Source: Thermodesulforhabdaceae bacterium (GTDB lineage: Bacteria; Desulfobacterota; Syntrophobacteria; Syntrophobacterales; Thermodesulforhabdaceae). Taken from it: DNA of 38,192 bases. Below are positions 1 through 8,153 of this stretch, one piece after another (the first letter of the stretch is position 1; each line of letters starts with the position of its first letter). The stretch lies in NCBI GenBank assembly GCA_037482015.1, contig JBBFKT010000014.1:1-38192 (forward strand). The letters are read 5' to 3'. The position numbers and the translations under genes are program-made. The notes under the pieces are model-generated. The model made no database searches and was not told where the DNA came from. It worked only from the letters and a program-made list of their open reading frames with translations.

Positions 1-144
1 ACGGTACGCAATTTTCTGCGTCCATTCCGTGGCGTGCACAAAAAGTACCTGGCCGGTTATGTGGCGATGTGTGAGTTTCGGATCAACTTGAAACGAATCT
101 CCCCTCCTTTTATCTCTCAGTTAGCTAGGTTGCACTACTTTTGA
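1..144 (+). pseudogene. C-terminal end of an IS1595/ISXO2-type transposase (cut by the window edge)
   Basis: Reading from base 1 gives 47 codons to a TGA at 142-144. The peptide contains FLRPFRGVHKKYL and GYVAMCEFRINLKR, which I recognise as the end of the DDE domain of IS1595/ISXO2-family transposases. There the conserved FRGVHKKYL stretch follows the last acidic catalytic residue. Only the tail is visible, so I cannot say whether the gene is intact upstream or whether the element is active. The stop is only 37 bases before the next gene's start, so the end of the element must lie in that short space; I could not identify its terminal inverted repeat. Family assignment is from memory of the motif. 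Confidence 0.6.
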
Positions 145-181
145 ACATGAGCCAAAACTTTTTAGGGAGGTGCGTGAGAGG

Positions 182-1474
182 TTGGACAAAACAGCTGTTG
201 TTTTCCTCGTGGATCGAAATAACCGGTGGAGCCTTGTGGCTCTGGTAGCTGCCTTTCAACGGAGTCAACCATCAGGAAGTAAATTAATCTGGGTTGATCT
301 CTTACCTTCGTATAACAATTTGCTCCAAATTATAAAGTCATTGCTTGGCGAATATAAACAAATTGTCCTGGCTTATTCCTTTATGACCCCCCAATGGGCT
401 GAAATAAAAAAGGAATGGAAAAACATTAAAGATAGCGTCGATTCTGAAAGAGTATTTATTATAGCCGGAGGAGCTCACCCCACCGGCGCAGTAAAGGCAG
501 TCATTGATGCCGGATGCTGGGGCGTTTTGGCTGGCGAAGGTGAAGAAAGTTTCCCACAGGTTATAGATTACATACAGCAAGGTGCTATAGGAAATGCTCC
601 ACCGGGACTCTACAGATCTATTGAAGGAAAAATTCAAGGGAAAAAAGCTCTACCAGTCTTAGGCTGGGAAGAAAGCTTTCCCTTTCCTACGAATCCTCCC
701 CTTTTTAGTCCAATAGAAATAACAAGGGGTTGCCCCTTCAAATGCACCTACTGCTCTACTCCGATCATAAAAGGAACAAAGGTCAGACATAGAACCGTCA
801 GTGTAATTGTGGAAGCAGTCAAATTTATGATTAAACAGGGCAAAAAAGACGTGCGATTTATAACCCCTAACGCGCTCTCTTACGGATCCACAAGCGGTAA
901 AGAGCCCAATCTCGAAGCCCTAGATCTGCTCCTTGGATCGATTCGACAAGTGCTTCCGCCGGATGGACGTATATTTTTCGGAAGTTTTCCTTCAGAAGTC
1001 CGACCCGAATTCGTCAATGAAGAAACAGCAAGAATTCTAAAAACTTATTGCGCTAACAAACAGATTGTCGTTGGCGCTCAGAGCGGTTCCGATCGCATGC
1101 TTCGGCTTATGAGGCGAGGGCATACGGTGGAAGACGTTCTAAAAGCCTGTGAAATTCTGCCTCAGTTTGGGTTTACACCAGCGGTGGACATAATTTTCGG
1201 GCTCCCCGGTGAAGACGAAGAAGACATGCGAGCATCTCTCAACGTCATAGATAAACTTTCTCAAATAGGCGCTCGAATACACGCTCATTACTTTATGCCC
1301 CTTCCCGGTTCTCGCTGGGCAAATCTTTCCCCCACCCCCCTTCCCCAATCCCTAAGGCGACAAATAGAACGTCTAATTGCTCAAGGGAAGCTTTTCGGGC
1401 AATGGATGCATCAAGAGCGATTTGCCATTCAAACAACTATTTCTCTTGCCTTACCAAAGCAAAGTATGGTTTAA
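182..1474 (+). CDS. B12-binding domain / radical SAM protein (MJ_1487-like, function unknown)
   Basis: A 430-residue cytoplasmic protein. The first ~140 residues look like a cobalamin-binding Rossmann domain (hydrophobic strand VFIIAGGAHPTG, then DAGCWGVLAGEGEESF). A radical SAM core follows, with its CxxxCxxC in RGCPFKCTYCS at about residues 184-191. Downstream are GAQSGSDRMLRLMRRGH and VDIIFGLPGE, typical of B12-binding radical SAM enzymes that act on unactivated carbon or phosphorus. Order and length resemble the MJ_1487-like family, whose substrate is unknown. I chose TTG at 182 because GGAGGTG (166-172) sits nine bases upstream; a GTG at 170 is also in frame but overlaps that ribosome site. 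The upstream neighbour is a transposase tail, the downstream one a flavodoxin 66 bases away, possibly cotranscribed and a possible electron donor (inference). Confidence 0.8.
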   Translation: MDKTAVVFLVDRNNRWSLVALVAAFQRSQPSGSKLIWVDLLPSYNNLLQIIKSLLGEYKQIVLAYSFMTPQWAEIKKEWKNIKDSVDSERVFIIAGGAHPTGAVKAVIDAGCWGVLAGEGEESFPQVIDYIQQGAIGNAPPGLYRSIEGKIQGKKALPVLGWEESFPFPTNPPLFSPIEITRGCPFKCTYCSTPIIKGTKVRHRTVSVIVEAVKFMIKQGKKDVRFITPNALSYGSTSGKEPNLEALDLLLGSIRQVLPPDGRIFFGSFPSEVRPEFVNEETARILKTYCANKQIVVGAQSGSDRMLRLMRRGHTVEDVLKACEILPQFGFTPAVDIIFGLPGEDEEDMRASLNVIDKLSQIGARIHAHYFMPLPGSRWANLSPTPLPQSLRRQIERLIAQGKLFGQWMHQERFAIQTTISLALPKQSMV

Positions 1475-1540
1475 AGAGCAAGTTGATAGAGATAAAAAAC
1501 ACAAAGATTAACTGACACGAAACAAGGAGGTGTCATAAGA

Positions 1541-2026
1541 ATGAAAGTTCTTGTGCTTTACTACTCAAAAGGGGGTAATACAAGAAAGCTTGCGGAATAT
1601 GTGGCTGAAGGCGTTAACCAAGTTAGCGGAGTAACGGCAGTTTTGAAAACGCCATCAGACGTTACAAAGGAAGATTTTGTTGAAGCGGCTGGAGTCATTG
1701 CAGGCTCCCCTGTCTATTTCGGTTCGATGGCGGCAGAGCTCAAAAAAGTATTCGATGATTTCGTAGGAGTTCGAAAAAAGATGGAAAATAAGGTTGGTGC
1801 TGCCTTTGCAACTTCAGGCGATCCAACGGGTGGTAAAGAAACAACCATGCTTTCAATTATTCAGTGCATGCTTATTTACGGGATGATTATAGTGGGAGAT
1901 CCCATGAGCGCTACAGGTCATTACGGAGTTGCCTGCGTGGGCGCTCCTGACGAACAAGCTGCTGAAAACGCTAGAAAGCTCGGAAAAAGAGTTGCAGAAT
2001 TATGCCTTAAGCTACACGGGAAATAA
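1541..2026 (+). CDS. Flavodoxin-fold protein, WrbA-like NAD(P)H:quinone oxidoreductase family
   Basis: 161 residues with an FMN phosphate-binding loop at the N terminus (YYSKGGNTRKLAEYV, about residues 8-22), the WrbA-type SPVYFGSMAAELKKVFDDF segment, and a later loop with SGDPTGGKETT and GDPMSATGHYG. WrbA proteins are usually near 200 residues, so this is a shortened version that keeps the flavin-binding elements. A strong AAGGAGGTG ribosome site lies just upstream of the ATG. Expected role: FMN-dependent electron transfer or quinone/oxidative-stress reduction in the cytoplasm. The substrate cannot be read from the sequence. It follows the radical SAM gene, which would need a low-potential flavodoxin-like donor, but that link is inference. 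It ends at a strong bidirectional terminator. Confidence 0.8.
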   Translation: MKVLVLYYSKGGNTRKLAEYVAEGVNQVSGVTAVLKTPSDVTKEDFVEAAGVIAGSPVYFGSMAAELKKVFDDFVGVRKKMENKVGAAFATSGDPTGGKETTMLSIIQCMLIYGMIIVGDPMSATGHYGVACVGAPDEQAAENARKLGKRVAELCLKLHGK

Positions 2027-2047
2027 CCCTATTATAAAAACCAAAAA

Positions 2048-2084
2048 GCGAGCCCGGGAAAAACCAAACCTTCCCATGGCTCGC
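2048..2084. terminator. Bidirectional terminator between the flavodoxin and sigma-factor genes
   Basis: GCGAGCC (2048-2054) pairs with GGCTCGC (2078-2084), extended by GGGAA/TTCCC inside after a small bulge. The hairpin lies between two convergent genes, with an A-run before it (2043-2047) that becomes a U-run for leftward transcription. It most likely ends both transcripts. Confidence 0.75.
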
Positions 2085-2107
2085 TATCCATAAAATTTCC
2101 AAAATGG

Positions 2108-3367
2108 TTACAAAAACGCCTCTATCAGAACTTTTCGTTTAGGATGCTGAAGCTTTTTCAAAGCTTTCTTTTCAATCTGACGTATTCTTTCCTTAGAAAC
2201 ATTAAAACTTTTACCAATTTTTTCTAAAGTTTCCTCAGAATGTCCACCTATACCAAATCTAAGTCGCAATATCTTTTCTTCTCTGGGTTGGAGTGTGGCA
2301 AGAAGTCTCACCAACAATCTCCTGAGTTCCTGGTGACTTAGATCTTTCAGAGGATGATCTGCCATGGAATCTTCAATAAAGTCTCCCAACCGCTGTTCGT
2401 CGTCTCCTACAGGAGTTTCAAGAGAAATAGGCTGATTCGCCAAAGCCATCATAGCCTCAATGCGCTCTCGAGCAACTTCAGCACGTTCAGAAATTTCATC
2501 CACCGTAGGTTCCCGACCAAGTTCAGCAACCAATTCGTTGTAAATTCTATGAGAAAGGTTCTTCAGTTCAATACAATGAACCGGTAACCTGATAGTTCTC
2601 GTTTTGTCGTAAATTCCCCTAATAATGCTCTGTCTCACCCACCAGGTAGCATAGGTGCTGAAACGATTACCTTTCGTATGATCGTAGCGCACAACGGCTT
2701 TAAGAAGACCTAAATTGCCTTCCTGAATCAAATCGTCAAAGCTCATGCCCCGACCTCGGTATTTCTTCGCAATACTCAATACAAGCCTGAGATTCGCTTC
2801 AACCATCTCTTCCTTGGCTTTATGAATTCTTCCCATAATCTCATCGCACCGTCGTTTCAGATCCTGTATAGCTTCATTGTTTCGGTGCTTTTGAGCAAGA
2901 TTGGATACCGTCCTGACAATCATTCGAACGGCTTTATCTCTTAGACCAGGAAAGCTCTTCTCCTTTGCCTGAAGCTTACAAATGCGTTCGCTAAGCTTAT
3001 TCAGAGTTTCGTGAAACTCAACATAAGCATTTATAATAGCTAGCAACTCATCCTGTCCCCGCCGAATAATTTCGGCAAGTTCCATTTCCCGTTCTGGTGT
3101 AATAAGAGGATGATGGGCCACCTCACGAAGATAGGCCGAGATATGATCTTCGTATGTGGTTTCTTCATCATCAACCGCCGACATGTAATCTAAAGATTCC
3201 GAATCTAATTCGGCAACAAACTCTTCAAGGACTCCATCTGGCTCATCTTCTTTAGGAATTCGAAAAGGTAAAAATCTTAGAGTTTCAAAATCTGTTACAT
3301 CAGCAGAACAATTCAGAGGGGATAGACCTTGCCTTTCTTCGTTAATTTTTTTAATTTCGGTTTTCAT
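2108..3367 (-). CDS. RNA polymerase sigma-70 family factor (RpoD/RpoS-like)
   Basis: 419 residues. Region 1.2 is at ~73-105 (DHISAYLREVAHHPLITPE), region 2 at ~191-262 (ANLRLVLSIAKKYRGRGMSF, DDLIQEGNLGLLKAV, then FSTYATWWVRQSI and RTIRLPVH), region 3 at ~267-345 (LGREPTVDEI), and region 4 at ~350-412 (SEETLEKIGKSFNVSKERIR). It lacks the long region 1.1 and large insert of a housekeeping RpoD, and RTIRLPVH is RpoS-like. I favour a group 2 (stationary/stress type) sigma factor, though a compact primary sigma factor is not excluded. I moved the start from an in-frame TTG at 3400 to ATG at 3367, which has AGGGGGG immediately upstream. It diverges from ppx/gppA and has its own candidate promoter. 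Confidence 0.9.
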   Translation of the reverse strand: MKTEIKKINEERQGLSPLNCSADVTDFETLRFLPFRIPKEDEPDGVLEEFVAELDSESLDYMSAVDDEETTYEDHISAYLREVAHHPLITPEREMELAEIIRRGQDELLAIINAYVEFHETLNKLSERICKLQAKEKSFPGLRDKAVRMIVRTVSNLAQKHRNNEAIQDLKRRCDEIMGRIHKAKEEMVEANLRLVLSIAKKYRGRGMSFDDLIQEGNLGLLKAVVRYDHTKGNRFSTYATWWVRQSIIRGIYDKTRTIRLPVHCIELKNLSHRIYNELVAELGREPTVDEISERAEVARERIEAMMALANQPISLETPVGDDEQRLGDFIEDSMADHPLKDLSHQELRRLLVRLLATLQPREEKILRLRFGIGGHSEETLEKIGKSFNVSKERIRQIEKKALKKLQHPKRKVLIEAFL

Positions 3368-3423
3368 CGCATCCCCCCTTTTTAGCCCACAGGCCAGCAA
3401 AAAATACTCTTTTTACTTTTTTA

Positions 3424-3452
3424 AAATTAAGAACCGCCTTTCTTATCGTCAA
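3424..3452 (-). promoter_or_regulatory. Candidate sigma-70 promoter of the sigma-factor gene
   Basis: On the minus strand TTGACG (3452-3447) is followed after exactly 17 bases by TAATTT (3429-3424). The -35 is one base off consensus and the -10 is weaker. Transcription would start near 3417, about 50 bases before the ATG at 3367. This is the only well-spaced pair I found in the 294-base divergent gap 3368-3661; I saw no clear pair for the rightward gene there. Confidence 0.5.
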
Positions 3453-3661
3453 TTCCAGAACATTCCGTCATTCCGAAAGAAGCATTAATTTTTGGAAGTT
3501 ACTTAAGAACAACAGAACTTTGAAATTTTTACAGTAAACGGAAATCTTTCAGTCAGAACCAATCATGCATTTATGAACGTTATGTGATAATTAATAAATG
3601 TGCTGTCGAAACGATCACAGGAACACTGTCATAAATAAATATCGTCAATCTGGAGGCAAAG

Positions 3662-4732
3662 GTGAAAAATTTTTTCGTAGCAATAGACTTAGGATCTCAC
3701 ACCGTTAGGGCCTTGACTGCCGAAGTAGATGAAGAAACAGGCACTGTAGAACCCATCAACCACTGTAGAGACTTTACACGCTTCGCTCTCACTGCCAATT
3801 CTAAAACATCAGATCACTCCGAATTTTCTCCACAGATCAGTAATACATCTCTAGAACAGGTGCGAAATGTTCTCTTAAATTACTACAACTATTTCAAAAA
3901 AATCAGCGCCAAAAAAATTCTCTGCGGCGCTACCGGAATTTTAAGGAAAGCCCAAAACGGACGGGCATTTCTCGCAGATATTGAAAAAGAACTGGGATTT
4001 TCGTATTTTATTGCTTCTGAAAAAGAAGAAGCTTTCTGGTCAACAGCGGGGGCTCTGCAAATTTTGGACGCCGTAAGAAGAACGAATAATCTTCCGGATT
4101 TACTTTCCAAAAGATTGGTATTTTTCGATCTCGGCGGAAGTTCTACTGAAGTGGTTTGTATTGATCGAGGCAGTATTGTCTGGTGGGAAAGTTACTCTAT
4201 TGGAGCGGCAAGTCTTACAAAAAATTATATCCCATCTGCCCCTTCAAAGCCCGAATGGATCAAAGATGCCAGGAAATATTCAGAAAAGATTTTTCGTGAT
4301 CTTCGATCCCGCTTTTATTCTTTCTCGCCAGACATTATTGTGGGAGGTGGGGGAACTGTAGCGACTCTTGGAGCAATCCAAACAGGAATGACAGAATATG
4401 TTCCTTATCAAGTCTGCGGGGTTGAACTAAAACACGACTGGGTTGATGAACTTCTGTGGCACCTGGCATCGCTTTCCTTAGAAGAACGCCAATCTATCCC
4501 GGGGCTGGAAAAAGGACGCGAGGATGTGATCATAGGTGGTATCATTATTACGATGACTCTTATGGATTTCTCGCTTAAACCTTCTATTATTGTTACCGAT
4601 GCCGGGTTTCTTGAAGGAGTAATGGCAAAGTCTGTAATAGAAGAAATTATTCCAGGAGAATTTGATCTAATCAAAACCCTTCGTGCCTTGACATGGAAAG
4701 TCGAAAAAGTTAAAGGGCATGGCAAGATCTAA
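3662..4732 (+). CDS. Ppx/GppA family phosphatase (exopolyphosphatase / pppGpp phosphatase)
   Basis: 356 residues of the ASKHA (actin-like ATPase) fold. Phosphate-binding loops are visible: VAIDLGSHTVRALTAEV near the N terminus, FFDLGGSSTEVVCI in the middle, and IIVGGGGTVATLGAIQTGM. The C terminus stops near the end of the Ppx/GppA domain, so there is no C-terminal HD-like extension as in long E. coli Ppx or GppA. These enzymes remove terminal phosphate from inorganic polyphosphate or from pppGpp; which one cannot be told here. GTG start, with CTGGAGG just upstream. It lies between a divergent stress-type sigma factor and guaB/guaA, which make GMP, suggesting a link to guanine-nucleotide and stringent control (inference). 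A hairpin begins at its stop codon. Confidence 0.85.
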   Translation: MKNFFVAIDLGSHTVRALTAEVDEETGTVEPINHCRDFTRFALTANSKTSDHSEFSPQISNTSLEQVRNVLLNYYNYFKKISAKKILCGATGILRKAQNGRAFLADIEKELGFSYFIASEKEEAFWSTAGALQILDAVRRTNNLPDLLSKRLVFFDLGGSSTEVVCIDRGSIVWWESYSIGAASLTKNYIPSAPSKPEWIKDARKYSEKIFRDLRSRFYSFSPDIIVGGGGTVATLGAIQTGMTEYVPYQVCGVELKHDWVDELLWHLASLSLEERQSIPGLEKGREDVIIGGIIITMTLMDFSLKPSIIVTDAGFLEGVMAKSVIEEIIPGEFDLIKTLRALTWKVEKVKGHGKI

Positions 4733-4758
4733 AGGAGCACGGCACTATGTGCTCCTTT
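4731..4758 (+). terminator. Hairpin at the end of ppx/gppA
   Basis: AAAGGAGCAC (4731-4740) and GTGCTCCTTT (4749-4758) form a 10-base stem around an 8-base loop, starting inside the stop codon. There is no long T-tract after it, so termination may be partial and guaB could receive some readthrough. Confidence 0.55.
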
Positions 4759-4761
4759 AAC

Positions 4762-4828
4762 GTCATTCTGAACAATAGGGGTAAAAGAGCATGTCACAAC
4801 GTGACTTTACCGAAATTGTCTGAATGAC
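4762..4828. repeat. 67-base imperfect palindrome in the guaB leader region (MITE/REP-like)
   Basis: The left arm has GTCATTC, ACAAT, GGTAAA and GTCAC; the right arm has GTGAC, TTTACC, ATTGT and GAATGAC, in mirror order around AAC at 4798-4800. Short bulges separate the blocks, the largest being AGAGCAT on the left arm. The outer GTCATTCTGAA ends resemble a motif I associate with dispersed palindromic repeats in many bacterial genomes. As RNA it would form a long stem-loop about 30 bases before the guaB start. Confidence 0.6.
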
Positions 4829-4860
4829 AACAAAAAAAACTTAGAGAAAAAGGAGAGAGT

Positions 4861-6354
4861 ATGGCGAGTCTTTACGATGAGCATCCAGGATACAAATCCA
4901 TCCCGGAGGCTCTAACTTTTGACGACATTCTTCTTGTTCCAGCTTATTCCGAAGTGCTTCCCACGACGGTGAACACAGAAACATGGCTTACGAGAGAAAT
5001 CAGGCTTAACATTCCGCTGGTAAGTGCCGCCATGGATACAGTTACAGAAGCAGACACAGCAATTAGTATAGCTCGAGAAGGCGGCATAGGCATCATCCAT
5101 AGAAACATGAGTATTAGAGCTCAAGCGCTAGAAGTAAGCAAAGTAAAAAAATCAGAAAGCGGCATGATCCTTGATCCAATCACTGTGGAGCCTGAAACCA
5201 GAATTGCCGATGTGCTGGAGTTGATGCGACATTATCGAATCTCTGGAGTCCCTGTTGTTAAAGATGGAAAGCTTATTGGCATTGTAACCAACCGCGATTT
5301 ACGCTTCGAAGAAAACCTTGATACTCCCGTATCAGCCGTCATGACCAGAGAAAATCTCATCACAGCTCCGGTTGGCATCACGCTGGAAGAATCAAAACGT
5401 TTGCTCCATGAAAAACGAATTGAAAAGCTCCTTGTGGTGGATAATGAAGGAAACCTGAAGGGACTTATAACCATCAAGGACATAATGAAAATCAAAAAAT
5501 ACCCGAATTCCTGTAAAGATCAGTATGGACGTCTAAGAGTTGGAGCAGCCGTGGGGGTGGGTCCGGACATGATGGAACGAACTGAAGCTCTTGTGGAAGC
5601 CAATGTCGATGTCATTGCAATAGATAGCGCTCACGGTCATTCAAAAAACATTATAGACGCCATAAAACTCATAAAGTCCAAGTTTCCGGATCTTCAGCTT
5701 ATAGCTGGAAACATTGCAACAGCGGAGGGAGCTGAAGCTCTTATTAAAGCCGGAGCCGATGCCGTTAAGGTTGGGGTCGGACCTGGGTCTATCTGCACTA
5801 CTCGCATTGTTGCTGGCGTGGGAGTGCCCCAAGCTACAGCCATAATGGAATGCGCAAAGGTGGCGTCCAAATACGGTATTCCTATTATTGCCGATGGAGG
5901 CATTAAATACAGCGGCGACATTACAAAAGCCATCGCCTGTGGAGCTCATTCCGTAATGATCGGAAGTCTTTTTGCTGGAACAGATGAAAGCCCTGGGGAA
6001 ACGATACTTTACCAGGGGCGAAGCTATAAATCCTATCGCGGCATGGGTTCTTTAGGTGCAATGAGAGATGGTAGTCGAGATAGATATGGTCAGCAGGAAC
6101 TTCAGGAACTCTCCAAGCTAGTTCCTGAAGGAATCGAAGGCATGGTGCCCTATCGAGGACCATTATCCGCTGTGATACATCAACTTGTGGGTGGGCTCAA
6201 ATCAGGTATGGGATACGTTGGATGTCGGACTATTGAGGAACTCAGAACCAAAGCTCGTTTTGTAAAAATAACATCTGCTGGATTGAGAGAAAGCCATGTC
6301 CACGATGTAATCATCACGAAAGAGGCACCCAATTATCAAGTTGATCTGAAGTAA
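4861..6354 (+). CDS. guaB: Inosine-5'-monophosphate dehydrogenase
   Basis: 497 residues, full length for bacterial IMPDH. It oxidises IMP to XMP with NAD+, the committed step to GMP. The TIM-barrel start ([18 protein letters not shown]), a two-CBS Bateman module at ~95-215 and the catalytic loop GPGSICTTR (Cys about 312) are all visible, followed by [18 protein letters not shown] and the [13 protein letters not shown] phosphate-binding loop. The flap has [10 protein letters not shown]. The ATG is preceded by AAAAAGGAGAG. guaA follows 72 bases downstream, making a GMP-synthesis pair. The leader holds the 67-base palindrome, which could affect expression (inference). No feature of the enzyme looks unusual. 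Confidence 0.97.
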   Translation: MASLYDEHPGYKSIPEALTFDDILLVPAYSEVLPTTVNTETWLTREIRLNIPLVSAAMDTVTEADTAISIAREGGIGIIHRNMSIRAQALEVSKVKKSESGMILDPITVEPETRIADVLELMRHYRISGVPVVKDGKLIGIVTNRDLRFEENLDTPVSAVMTRENLITAPVGITLEESKRLLHEKRIEKLLVVDNEGNLKGLITIKDIMKIKKYPNSCKDQYGRLRVGAAVGVGPDMMERTEALVEANVDVIAIDSAHGHSKNIIDAIKLIKSKFPDLQLIAGNIATAEGAEALIKAGADAVKVGVGPGSICTTRIVAGVGVPQATAIMECAKVASKYGIPIIADGGIKYSGDITKAIACGAHSVMIGSLFAGTDESPGETILYQGRSYKSYRGMGSLGAMRDGSRDRYGQQELQELSKLVPEGIEGMVPYRGPLSAVIHQLVGGLKSGMGYVGCRTIEELRTKARFVKITSAGLRESHVHDVIITKEAPNYQVDLK

Positions 6355-6374
6355 AGACTCACTATGATTCTATC

Positions 6375-6397
6375 AGGGCACTCCCTTTGAGTGCCCT
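6375..6397 (+). terminator. Intercistronic hairpin between guaB and guaA
   Basis: AGGGCACTC (6375-6383) pairs with GAGTGCCCT (6389-6397) around a 5-base loop. No T-run follows, so it is more likely an mRNA-stabilising or partial-termination hairpin than a full stop before guaA. Confidence 0.5.
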
Positions 6398-6426
6398 AAT
6401 TACAAAGGCAGAATAGAGGAAAAAAG

Positions 6427-7986
6427 ATGAAACTTCAGCAAATGCCCAAAGATCGCATTCTTATACTTGACTTCGGCTCCCAATACACTCAGCTAATTGC
6501 TCGCCGCATAAGAGAAAGTCACGTTTACTGTGAGATTCATCCATTTAACATGGAGCTTTCATACATCCTTGAGTTTGCCCCAAAGGGAATAGTTTTTTCG
6601 GGAGGACCGGCAAGTGTTTATGCCTCTGGAGCTCCTTTAGTATCCCCTGAAATTTATCAACTGGGCATCCCCATTTTAGGCATATGCTACGGCTTACAGC
6701 TAATGTGTGTTCAACTCGGGGGTAAGGTAGAACCTGCCGAAGAACGGGAGTATGGACATGCGTCCATTACTGTAAAGAATCCTGATGAACTTTTTTACGG
6801 TATTGAAGATACTTCCGATCTAAAAGTCTGGATGAGTCACGGGGATAGAGTTAAGGAACTACCACCTGGCTTTGAAGTTCTCGCCTATTCGGGAAACTCC
6901 CCCGCTGCAGCCGTAGCCAATCCAGCAAAACGATTCTACGGAGTTCAGTTTCATCCGGAGGTTGCTCACACTCCCTGTGGAAGAATCATCATAGAAAATT
7001 TTCTTTTCCGTATCTGCCACTGCAATCCAACATGGACAATGCAGTCCTTCATAGACGAAGTAATAAAATCAGTCCGTGAAGAAGTCGGCGACAGCCATGT
7101 GATTTGCGCTTTAAGTGGGGGTGTGGATTCATCTGTAGTTGCTGTTCTTCTTCACAAAGCAATTGGAGATCAACTGCATTGCGTGTTTGTCAATAATGGG
7201 CTTTTGCGAGCAGGCGAAGCAGAAAGTGTAAGGCGCCTTTTCGAAACATATTTTGATATTCCACTGATATATGTGGATGCTTCAAAGGAATTTTTGAAGA
7301 AGTTGCAGGGTGTAACCGATCCCGAAAAGAAAAGAAAAATCATCGGAAATCTATTTGTAGAAATATTTGAACGAGAAGCAAAAAAACTTCCTCAGGTAAC
7401 CTATTTAGCTCAGGGAACTCTTTACCCTGACGTTATCGAATCGGTATCTTTCAAGGGTCCTTCGGCAACGATCAAAACTCACCACAACGTGGGGGGATTA
7501 CCCGAACGGATGAACCTTAAGCTGATTGAGCCACTTCGGGAACTTTTCAAAGACGAAGTGAGGCTGCTCGGGCGAGAACTGGGGCTTCCAGAACGTATTG
7601 TAATGCGTCATCCTTTTCCGGGTCCAGGGCTTGCCATAAGAATCATCGGGGAAGTAACGGAGGAAAAGCTTCGAATTGTTAGAGAAGCCGATGCCATCGT
7701 GCTTGAAGAAATGGAAGCTTCCGGATGGTATGATCGAGTATGGCAGGCATTTGCGGTGCTTCTTCCGGTGAGGTCTGTGGGGGTTATGGGTGATGAGAGA
7801 ACCTATGAGCAGGTAATAGCCGTAAGAATTGTAGAAAGTGTTGATGCCATGACGGCTGATTGGGCTCGAGTTCCATATGAAATCCTTGCAAGGATTTCAA
7901 ACCGAATTATCAACGAAGTAAGAGGAGTAAATCGAGTGGTTTACGATATCTCTTCCAAGCCTCCCAGCACTATCGAGTGGGAATAA
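6427..7986 (+). CDS. guaA: GMP synthase (glutamine-hydrolysing)
   Basis: 519 residues, the normal length. It converts XMP to GMP using ATP and glutamine. The N-terminal class I amidotransferase has its nucleophile in GICYGLQLM (Cys about 87) and its His/Glu in [10 protein letters not shown]. The ATP pyrophosphatase domain has the PP-loop [12 protein letters not shown]. The C-terminal dimerisation domain includes [17 protein letters not shown] and ends [11 protein letters not shown], the conserved end of the family. An AGAGG ribosome site lies about nine bases before the ATG. It is paired with guaB upstream. No terminator is obvious after it. Confidence 0.97.
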   Translation: MKLQQMPKDRILILDFGSQYTQLIARRIRESHVYCEIHPFNMELSYILEFAPKGIVFSGGPASVYASGAPLVSPEIYQLGIPILGICYGLQLMCVQLGGKVEPAEEREYGHASITVKNPDELFYGIEDTSDLKVWMSHGDRVKELPPGFEVLAYSGNSPAAAVANPAKRFYGVQFHPEVAHTPCGRIIIENFLFRICHCNPTWTMQSFIDEVIKSVREEVGDSHVICALSGGVDSSVVAVLLHKAIGDQLHCVFVNNGLLRAGEAESVRRLFETYFDIPLIYVDASKEFLKKLQGVTDPEKKRKIIGNLFVEIFEREAKKLPQVTYLAQGTLYPDVIESVSFKGPSATIKTHHNVGGLPERMNLKLIEPLRELFKDEVRLLGRELGLPERIVMRHPFPGPGLAIRIIGEVTEEKLRIVREADAIVLEEMEASGWYDRVWQAFAVLLPVRSVGVMGDERTYEQVIAVRIVESVDAMTADWARVPYEILARISNRIINEVRGVNRVVYDISSKPPSTIEWE

Positions 7987-8079
7987 AGAACCAAAACTTT
8001 TGACTTCCTTGAGCGATGTAAATAGCGAAGCTGGTTAAGGAGTAAGGATAAAGGGCTAGCTTTATAACTAATTAAACGA

Positions 8080-8109
8080 TTGACTTATAGGGATGGTAGA
8101 AGCTATGAT
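8080..8109 (+). promoter_or_regulatory. Candidate promoter of the exporter operon
   Basis: TTGACT (8080-8085) and TATGAT (8104-8109) are separated by 18 bases, giving a start near 8116, some 38 bases before the permease ATG. Assigned by eye from consensus similarity only. Confidence 0.4.
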
Positions 8110-8153
8110 CTCCTCTCGAGAAACCCCTGTAACAAATAGACGAGAAAGCCATC

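Noticed and set aside
36-181. Complete insertion sequence with terminal inverted repeats
   Set aside because: Only the transposase tail is present and no matching inverted repeat can be identified within the window.
4793-4805. GTCACaacGTGAC as a CRP/FNR operator
   Set aside because: The half-sites are in the reverse order (CRP-type sites read GTGA-N6-TCAC), and the dyad is the inner part of the longer 67-base palindrome.
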